DNA of 64,000 nt from contig BSBN01000038.1 in assembly GCA_027924645.1 (NCBI GenBank), positions 434,001 to 498,000 of the forward strand, written 5' to 3'. Under the pieces are notes generated by a model that was not told the DNA's origin, searched no databases, and worked only from the letters and a program-made list of their open reading frames with translations. The stretch is from Cunninghamia lanceolata. Lineage: Eukaryota > Streptophyta > Pinopsida > Cupressales > Cupressaceae. This document shows, piece after piece, positions 56,807 to 64,000 of this stretch; position 1 is the first letter of the stretch; every line of letters begins with the position of its first letter. Made by a program: the position numbers and the translations under genes.

Positions 56807-58108
56807 TTTTTTGGAATGGGGACATGACAAGATTCTACAAGAAAGCTATCCTTGTAGATGACAGTGAGTCTTGGAAACAAGCCATGTTGGAGGAGATGAT
56901 GGTCTTGGACTCATGTGATACCTCAAATCTTGTTCATTTTTCCAAAGGAAGGCCATTGGATGTAAGTGGGTCTACAAGAAGAAATTTGGAGCAGACGGTT
57001 CATTGGAAAAGTACAAGGCTAGACTGGTGGCCAAGGGCTACTCACAGAGAGAGGGAGTTGAATTTCATGAAATATTCTCTTATTTCTAAATTATTCTCGA
57101 TTAGATTTATTGTATCCATAGTTGTTGCTAATAATTTTGAAATTGAGCAAATGGATGTTAAAATTATATTTTTGCATGGAGATTTAGAAGAGAAAATTTA
57201 AATGCAACAACCTAAAGGTTTTGAGGTAAAAGGAAAAAAACACTTGGTTTGTAGGTTAAAATGGTCTCTTTATGGTTTAAAAGAATCAACTCAAATGTGG
57301 TATCAAAAGTTTGATTCATTTATTTTGAATTTTGGGTTTGTAAGAAGCGAAGAAGATCATTGTGTTTACATTAGATGTATTGATGATCATATACTAATTC
57401 TTTCCTTGTATGTGGATAATATGTTGCTTTTTAATAACACCAAGGGTATGATTAGTGAGTCGAAAGCTCAACTTTTAGGTGCCTTTGAGATGAAAGATTT
57501 GGGGTAGCAAGGTACATATTGGGAATGGAAAGAAGAGATTAGGTAAACAAAAAACTTTGGTTTTGCAAAGTAAGTATGTTGATACTATTTTGAACAGATT
57601 TAATATGGAGGATTGTAGACCAGTTAGAATTCCTTTACCATTTGGCACTAAGATTTCATTAGATATGTGTCCCAAGAGTGAAAATGATTTAAAGAATATG
57701 TTTAATGTGCCATATATGCAGTGCAATAGGAAGTTTTATGTATGCAACAATTTGCACTAGGCCAAATATTGCCCAAGCAGTCGAAGTATTGAGCAGGTTT
57801 GTCTAATCTTAGAAGAGAGCATTGGACCTATGTGAAAAGGGTGTTAATATATTTGTGTGGTACTTCTAGTTATTGTTTGGTTTATTCTAGTACTAATAGT
57901 ATGGATAAGACATTGGACATATAGGATTTTGTTGATGCAAATTGGGCAGGTGACTTGGATAGTCAAAGGTCCACTAGTGGGTATATGTTTACTTTATTTG
58001 GAGGAGAAGTGATTTGGATGAGTAAGAGGCAGCCATAGTTTCTTTATCCACCACTGAAGTAGAGTATATGGATACTATCCATGTTTCTAAGGAGGCAAAT
58101 TGGTTTTA
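56807..58108 (+). pseudogene. copia reverse transcriptase and RNase H fragment (element I)
   Basis: Plus-strand RT closely related to element E. It starts with AILVDDSESWKQAMLEEMMV (56,850), continues after shifts with FEIEQMDVKIIFLHGDLEEK, LKWSLYGLKESTQMWYQKF, and the active site as YVDN at about 57,410 (usually YVDD), then KDLG, a stop, and a decayed connection. RNase H begins with DFVDANWAGDLDSQRSTSGY (57,930) and is interrupted at KEANWF by solo LTR J. It resumes at 60,314. The left part (gag to early RT) is missing, cut next to the LTR of element G. Confidence 0.88.
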
Positions 58109-58539
58109 TGTTGGGAAAGGTTGCCATTAACTTTGCAATCCTAACCAATTCATGTGTCTCCAAAGTTCTTGGATTGTGTTCCCCAACACATAAGGACTTT
58201 GAGAGATAAATTAATATTTAATTATATTACTTGGCTTATTGTAATTAACTCCTAAATGGTAGGGTCAAACTTGGGTTTCCACTTTTGGAGTGGGGTCCAT
58301 GAAGACTTGTTGACAACTCCTTGAAGTCTATTTTGGATGTTTGACAACTCCTAGTGAGTAGGAGTTAACTTGGGCGCCCACTTCGGAGGTGTCTTATATT
58401 TAGATTATGAGTTTACTTTTTTATGCACATGAGTGGATATTGTTGATACACTTTGCATGTAAATGTTGTGGGAGTTATCAAAAGTGTTAGAGATGCATGA
58501 TATTGGAATATTGCTTGAATGAGTTCATAAAAGCTTTGC

Positions 58540-58830
58540 ATGGACTTGCATGTTTTTGCATGTGGTTGCATGATCTCATAAAAGCTTGCATGTGCTTGTA
58601 TGTTGTTACATGTCACTTGCATGTGCTTGCATGTTGTTGCATGTTGCTTCTATGAACTTGCATGTGCTTTCATGTTGTTGCATGTCACTTGCATATGCTT
58701 GCATGTTGTTGTATGTTGCTTCTATGAACTTGCATGTGCTTGCATGTTGTTGCATGTCAGTTATATGGACTTGCATGTTGTTGCATGTCAGTTATATGGA
58801 GTTGCATGTTGTTGCATGTCATTTTTATGA
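58540..58830. repeat. 72-bp tandem repeat of TTGCATGTTG motifs in LTR J
   Basis: Copies of CACTTGCATGTGCTTGCATG followed by TTGTTGCATGTTGCTTCTAT repeat with a period near 72 bases, made of two related half-units, then a shorter unit with CAGTTATATGG. Open frames rich in Cys, Leu and His across it are side effects of the repeat. Confidence 0.9.
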
Positions 58831-59673
58831 GGTTGCTTGTAGAACACTCCAACTCAAAAAACTTGTAAAACACTCCATATACCATATTCAGTCAATATGT
58901 ATCTCTTGCATTGTGCTATAAGTGTTTGCATGTCACTTGCATGTACATAATAGGTTAATTTAGAATAATATTGGGGACATCAATCATGCGGGTAGTTTGC
59001 ATGAGATTGATGTGTGGTGATGCACTTTAGTTGATTGAAATAGATTGGGACAACTTGGGCGTCCAATCTAGAGACTTGCAGTTGTTGCTTTTATTTGGAA
59101 ATGTTATTTCTGTTGACTAAGTTTAAGTTGGACAACTTGGGCACCCATAATCAGGATAGGCAGTTAACAGGGTGCTTGGTACAGTTTAACTTTAGTCTTC
59201 TCTATTTGGAGCACTTGGGTTTTGCCTGAGGACTTGTCTTATGATATCAATTACAATTTATTGTAATTTGAGTTTCAATCTTTTGAATTAAGAAGCTTTG
59301 AAGTTGTAATTAAAAAAAAAAGCAAAATGTACTTTCCAGAGAGAAAGTTTTGAATCTTTCAATATAGAAGCTTTGAAGTTGTAGGAAAAAGCACTATGGG
59401 AATTACAACATAACAGGTTTTAGAAGATTGAAGCACAAGCTTGAGGTGTGCTTCAAGATTCAGAGATGTTTCAATATTGAATGTAATCTTTCTTGAAGAT
59501 AATTAATACAAGCATAAACATCTTTGGGTGTGGAGTTTTTTCCCACAAGGGTTTCTCCATGTAAAATCTGTGTCTACTTCTATCATGTTTTTTCTTCTAC
59601 TACATTGATTAAATTGGAGAAATACTATTACATCTAAATTGAAAGTAATTTTCAGATTTACACATGTTATTAA

Positions 59674-60237
59674 TGTTGTTATATGGAGCCTAATCAGACT
59701 CGGAGGTTATATTTACCCCACTTTTATCGGCATGGTTTCCCCCCAAATTCCTACAGGGTCAAGGGGTAGCGCCCCTTGCGGGGGTTTGGGGGCAGCGCCC
59801 CTGGCGCGTTCCCTATCACGATACAAGGCGGGGTTGAGGGGCAGTGCCCCTGTGGGGGCTTGGGGGCAATGCCCCCAAAACCTCACATGATTTTTTATTA
59901 TTTTATAAAGCACCGGGAGTTATTTTTTTCATTGACCGACATAAGAAAACCCTATTTTTGTAACCGACAAAAAGCTTGATAAAAAGCGGCCAAGGGTTAG
60001 GGTTTTGATATTTGTATTGTAGAATTTGCAGCAGTATTGAGTTGCAGGGATTGCTGATTGTAATCGGTTTGATTTACTGGATAATAATATTGGACTCTCT
60101 GTTTGGTGGATGTAGCCCGATTTTGGGTGAACCACGTTAAAACTTGTGTCTCGCTGTTATTATTTCTGTGTATTTCCATTTCTCTGTTTAATCTTTGTTT
60201 GCATTTAATTGATATCTTCTGTTGGCTAACCCTAACA
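59674..60237. mobile_element. solo LTR K inside LTR J
   Basis: 564 bases starting TGTTGTTATATGG and ending GGCTAACCCTAACA, with a perfect duplication ATTAA at 59,669-59,673 and 60,238-60,242. The end region has GGTGGATGTAGCCCG and GTGAACCACGTTAAAAC, a block widely seen near the 3' end of plant LTRs and suggesting plus orientation. It is the youngest layer of the I-J-K stack. Confidence 0.88.
59745..59885. repeat. GC-rich GGGGCAGCGCCCC palindrome cluster in LTR K
   Basis: In an AT-rich setting this 140-base block carries four variants of GGGGYAGYGCCCC, separated by TTGCGGGGGTTTGG-like spacers. Each is self-complementary and could fold. Confidence 0.88.
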
Positions 60238-60313
60238 ATTAATTTTAGATTTGAAAACATTTAAAAGACACATAGCTACAACTTTACCTTGCTCTCTCTC
60301 CCTTTTTCCAACA

Positions 60314-60688
60314 TTTTAAAGGTTGTGTACAAATATTGGTTTTGATTGTAGTACAATTCAGACTAGTTGTGATAGCCAGAGTGCAATTTGTTTGGCCAAG
60401 AATCCTATGTAGCATGCATGGACTAAGCATGTGGAGGTACAATAACATTTCATGCATGGACTAAGCATGTGGATGTACAATACCATTTTTTTCATGAAAT
60501 GATTGATAATGGACAAATAAAGTTGAAAAAGATTGAAACTCAGGATAATGTTGCAAATTCACTTACTAAACCTATGAGCACATAAAAGTTTACATGGTGT
60601 AGGGAGGCCATGGGCCTTGTTCCTAGTAGTTAGTTTACTTATGTATTCATATGGATGAATTTACAATGTATGATGTCAAGTGGGAGAA
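60314..60688 (+). pseudogene. RNase H end of element I and polypurine tract
   Basis: Continues after J with CDSQSAICLAKNPM-type sequence (near 60,375), a 39-base tandem duplication around GCATGGACTAAGCATGTGGA (60,415-60,480), and a decayed AHKS/AMGL end near 60,590. AAGTGGGAGAA at 60,678-60,688 is the polypurine tract. Confidence 0.85.
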
Positions 60689-61501
60689 TGTTAGGATTAA
60701 GGTGCCATCAACCTTGTAAATCCTATATATTTAATTACTATTAATATTATTTGGAATTCATTCATAAGAGATGAGGGATTCACCATCAGCTATAATTATT
60801 TTTACCATCATGGTTTTACTAGTACAATAATTAATTTTTACTATCATCCAAGAAGCATCTTAGAGGTTAAGGTAGTTTTGGGCACCCAACTTGCCATGAG
60901 GTAGTTTGGACACTTGTAATCAATTTTGGGATGTCTATTATAAGCCCATAACACTTTCACATGAAGACGGTAACCACCTTGCAAGAAAAGACAAATAGGT
61001 TTTCATAAGGACAAATTAGGTGCCCATGTGCAAGAGGTCAGTAATTTGGTTGCAACCTACATTGTCCTATGTTATGAATGCTTGGATTTTTCCAAGGAAG
61101 GGCATTGTGATGTGAAACCAACTTGGATGCCCCATTTGGGGGTGAAAATTCTATATAAGTAGGGCTTAAGGTGGTAGTAATCTAATATAATTAGTAAGAG
61201 AGAAACTTATGTTTACGTAAGTGCTAAAGGATTGAAGACTAAAGGGGATAAAGGAAGGATTATATGTAATCTCTATTTATGAAGATAATATAGACTTGGG
61301 CCTCTTTTCTTGGTGGATTTTTTTCCTAAAATGGTTTCTCCACATAAACATTATGTTATGTCTTTGTTCTGTTGTTCCATATTTTTTCTATGTTGTTGAT
61401 TTACTTTCTTGCATTTTCCAGTTGGTTATATACTATTTAAGATCATATTTACAGTTGAATTTACATATCCATTTTATAGTTGTACACCTTCATTTATAAC
61501 A
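60689..61501 (+). repeat. 3' LTR of element I
   Basis: Starts TGTTAGGATTAAGGTGCCA after the polypurine tract and ends near CATTTATAACA at 61,501, where RT sequence of element L begins. It carries the block GGTGGATTTTTTTCC then GGTTTCTCCACATAAAC near 61,310. Confidence 0.8.
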
Positions 61502-62309
61502 CACATTGTCCTACATCCCCATTGAAGATGGAAGACATAAGCAGAGTGCCTTACTAGAGTGCATTGGAAGCCCAATGTATGTTATGGTTTGTACAAGACC
61601 AGACATCCCCCAGGCAATGAGAGTTCTTAGTAGGTTTATGTCCTAGTAGAGTTCATTGGGATGCAGTTAAAAGAGTCTTTAGATATTTTTGAGGTATATT
61701 AGAGTATTCCTTGCATTTTCCAACCTATACTCGACCGTCGGGGCAAGTGCTAGGCTCCGATGAATACGAGGATGCGGGGTACAGGGTCATAGTTATGTTG
61801 ATTTAGAATGGGTGGCTGATGTTGATAGTAGAAGATCCACTAATGCTTATGTTTTTACTCTTTTCAGTGGTGCAATAAGTTGGATGAGTAAGTGATAGGT
61901 TGTGGTTTCTTTGTCTACTACAAAGAATAAGTATATGGCAGCAACTCATGCCTATAAGGAAGCCATGTGACTTAAGAGATTGTGTTCATACATTGGTTTT
62001 GAGTGGGGTATAGTTACAACTTATCATGATAGTCAGATTGTGATCTGCCTAGTAAAGATTCTAACATTTCAAGCCAATACCAAGCATATAGATGTTCAGT
62101 ATCAATTTATGAGAGATATGGTCAAGGATGGTAGGGTGAGGCTAGAAAAGGTAGAGACTTTGATGAATGTTGAAGATGCATTAACTAAGCCCATGAGCAC
62201 AAAGAAGTTCAGATGGTGTTCAGAGTCTATGGGCCTTTCAGCTCCTAGAGTTGATTCCTAATGGTATGTTTCCCTTTGGCTCTTGCAAGGTATTCAACAA
62301 GTGAGAGAA
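61502..62309 (+). pseudogene. copia RT/RNase H 3' fragment (element L)
   Basis: Plus-strand sequence aligning with the end of pol of element B: KMEDISRVPY (61,530), GFVQD-like RPDIAQ block (61,600), RRSTNAYVFTLFSGAISWMS (61,835-61,890), then KRLCSYIGFEWG and the RNase H end HIDVQYQFMRDMV, VEDALTKPMSTKKFRWCSES (61,980-62,240), ending LSAPRVDS-stop at 62,261. A foreign-looking 70-base stretch (61,716-61,786) replaces about 45 bases. The upstream part of L is not in this window to the right of LTR I, consistent with I lying inside L. Confidence 0.85.
61716..61786. other. GC-richer filler segment in element L
   Basis: Sequence including CTCGACCGTCGGGGCAAGTG and GAATACGAGGATGCGGGGTA is unrelated to the copia pol that flanks it and visibly richer in G and C. 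It replaces a shorter stretch present in elements A and B. I do not recognise its source. Confidence 0.6.
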
Positions 62310-62655
62310 TATTAGGACTTTAGGTGTCTCAACCTTGCAAATTTCCTATTATTATTTCTTTATCAATATTTTCTCATAGTTAGTATTTATCTCCAAAATA
62401 AATTGGGACGTTGGAATTTGATGTGGCAGTTATGCCAAGTGTCGATGCCTTGTAGCAGTGGAATATTAATATTTTATTTTGAATTATCTTTAACAAAATG
62501 GGACACCCTACTTTTGTGGGATCCTATGATAGATGTTATGATAAATTCTATGACACATAAGAGCCATATTTAGAGGGAGTTATTTAGAATCTTGACTAGA
62601 TATAAGATGTTGTAAGAGCCTAATTTTAGATAGGAATCTTGCCTATCTTGGGCAC
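62310..62655 (+). repeat. 3' LTR start of element L (truncated)
   Basis: TATTAGGACTTTAGGTGTCT follows the purine tract GTGAGAGAA at 62,301. It is the same LTR head as in element B with TG changed to TA. The LTR is cut at about 62,655 by the start of LTR M. Confidence 0.7.
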
Positions 62656-64000
62656 TGTAGTGCCCCTCATTTTGCTTTCTATTAGACTGATAGTTGTTAT
62701 ATTAGAACTAGACATTATGACATTTTGTTTGATGATGTATTTACTATTATGATGTTAGTTGATGATGCCTTGTTAATGACCTACTGCTATGATGACATTT
62801 GATGGTACTTTTATTATTGGTGTTTTATGCTTATGTTATGATTAGTTATGGACTTAATTGACTATGTGGATCAATCTTATTATGTGCATCATGCCATTAT
62901 CTAATGATGGTTCTTATCTAGTTGTTCAACAACTAATTGTTAGGTGTGATGTGGTTACTTGTTTGATGTGTTGTTATTGTGAAAGGGACAGTGTCGTATT
63001 ACTCATGCGTGAGTACCCTGCTATGCTGTGATTCCCTTTCATGGTGTGTTTGACTATATGATTACATATATCTATATGTTTGACCATTTTTGTTTGGTGC
63101 AGGTTGCAGGTATCAAGTATCGACTCCACCTGAATGGATAGGTTTGAGCGTGCCTTAAACCCAATGGAAATTGTTGAACAAAGATAACATATGGTCCCCT
63201 AGTTAGCCATCATCCTTGAAAAGGATGAGTATCTGGTTTTGTATCCAGTCAGTGTGGTCGATATGGGCATGATAGTCAGTCACTGTTGTTGTGGTCATGC
63301 TTTTCGATCATGCATGTTGGTCAGGTATTGTTGATATTTGGATTATTTAGTTTAGAATTGGTTGATTAATGCTTTGGTTAAATGCTATGTTAAAATAAAA
63401 TTATTTGGTCAAGAGGGCACTTTGGATAAATTAATATAAATGCTTATATGTAAATTAAAGTTTATGGAAAATATATTATAATGGAGGTTAAGGTCAATAA
63501 ATAATAATAATAATAATAAAATAAATAAAGTGTTATAAAAATGAAATTTTATAGATGATTATTAAATGTAAAATAAATAAGAATATGTTTGATAAATTAT
63601 TATAAAAAAATAAATTTATGAATAATTATAAATTGTCATAAAACAAATATATAGAAAATATTGAAATAAATAAAAATAAAAATTATTTTGTAAAGTTGTA
63701 AATTAAATCTATTGCAAAATATAAAGGGAGATTTGTTGTCATTAACAGTTTGGCACAAGAATTTGTGTGGGGATTTTTGTAAAATGTGTCGGGGTTGTGA
63801 GATTTGGGGATCTGGTTTATTTGGAGGAATCATTTGGAAAAATTTTGGGGGTTTCTTTCTATAGAATTATCTGGGAGGATTGTGGTTTTTTTTTGGAATT
63901 GGAGTGGGGATTGAATTCTTCAATTGGAGATTGGAGCGACTGGTTTTGTAGCTGCAGCAGTCAAACTCAACACTAAATCTTCAACCCAGCCAAATGTTTG
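62656..64000 (+). repeat. probable start of a long Ty3-type LTR (M), running off the window
   Basis: TGTAGTGCCCCTCATTTTGC at 62,656 breaks the LTR of element L and looks like a Ty3/gypsy LTR start. Downstream GTGCAGGTTGCAGGTATCAA at 63,100 is a block I associate with such LTRs. An AT-rich part (63,440-63,720) follows. No coding region is seen. The end lies outside the window, so no duplication can be tested. Confidence 0.4.
63497..63530. repeat. AAT microsatellite
   Basis: About seven AAT triplets in a row within AT-rich sequence. Confidence 0.85.

Larger units (their letters stand above)
58109..60313 (+). mobile_element. solo LTR J (with solo LTR K inside)
   Basis: Starts TGTTGGGAAAGGTTGCC and ends CTTTTTCCAACA, flanked by the perfect duplication TTTTA at 58,104-58,108 and 60,314-60,318. 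There is no internal region, so it is a solo LTR of about 1.6 kb after K is removed. The head matches the copia LTR heads of A, B, E, I and L, giving plus orientation. Near 59,530 it has TGTGGAGTTTTTTCCCACAA, the R-region-like block of that family. It splits the RNase H of element I. Confidence 0.9.

Noticed and set aside
58586..58921. Cys/Leu-rich open frames that look like membrane or secreted proteins
   Set aside because: They arise from translating the 72-base TTGCATG repeat in LTR J; all three frames are open for the same reason.
59639..59979. Gly/Pro-rich open frames on both strands
   Set aside because: They come from the GC-rich palindrome cluster in solo LTR K and have no start context or family match.

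Overview
This window is nuclear DNA of a seed plant with a large, repeat-filled genome. The AT-rich base composition, the many old and decayed Ty1/copia and Ty3/gypsy elements, the long LTRs and the plant-type LINEs suggest a gymnosperm such as a conifer, but that is an inference. I see no intact host gene, no rRNA or tRNA gene and no bacterial-type feature. Nearly all recognisable coding sequence is retrotransposon gag, pol or LINE sequence, broken by stop codons (often TGG to TAG/TGA) and frameshifts.

Layout. (1) 1-11,756: the 5' part of a minus-strand Ty3/gypsy element (Z). Its roughly 3.1 kb 5' LTR is split by a complete minus-strand copia element (A, 4,218-10,525, target duplication CACCC). 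(2) 11,757-15,115: AT-rich, no gene seen. (3) 14,783-19,593: an unrecognised minus-strand reading frame split by a complete gag-only gypsy element (Y, 15,121-19,196, duplication ACACT) that carries a 98-bp tandem array. (4) 19,960-23,180: a decayed minus-strand LINE with reverse transcriptase and a terminal RNase H. (5) 23,200-25,890: a copia LTR remnant, then the 3' end of a plus-strand Ty3 element (H) with an antisense frame resembling a plant mobile domain. (6) 25,890-56,806: a minus-strand Ty3 element (G) whose gag is split by a 28.6-kb complex. That complex is a plus-strand copia element (B, 26,218-54,856, duplication CAACT). B's 5' LTR contains a full-length LINE (D, 16-bp duplication), and D's ORF1 contains a Sirevirus-like element (C, 27,016-34,519, duplication TTCTC). 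B's gag is split by a complete minus-strand copia element (E, 41,700-47,533), and its integrase region by a probable solo LTR (F, 48,368-51,150, duplication GTTAT) packed with short palindromes. (7) 56,807-62,655: remnants of copia elements I and L; the RNase H of I is split by solo LTR J, itself split by solo LTR K. (8) 62,656-64,000: probable start of another long LTR (M).

Insertion order can be read from the target duplications: G, then B, then D, then C, with E and F separately in B, and K in J in I. In several cases removing the insertion restores an open codon phase on both sides, which confirms the junctions independently.

The most interesting items are element C, which has no pol but keeps a frame of about 1,130 codons of unrecognised or env-like type after a coiled-coil and zinc-knuckle frame; the palindrome array in F; the antisense mobile-domain-like frame in H; and a conserved LTR head shared by six copia copies on both strands.
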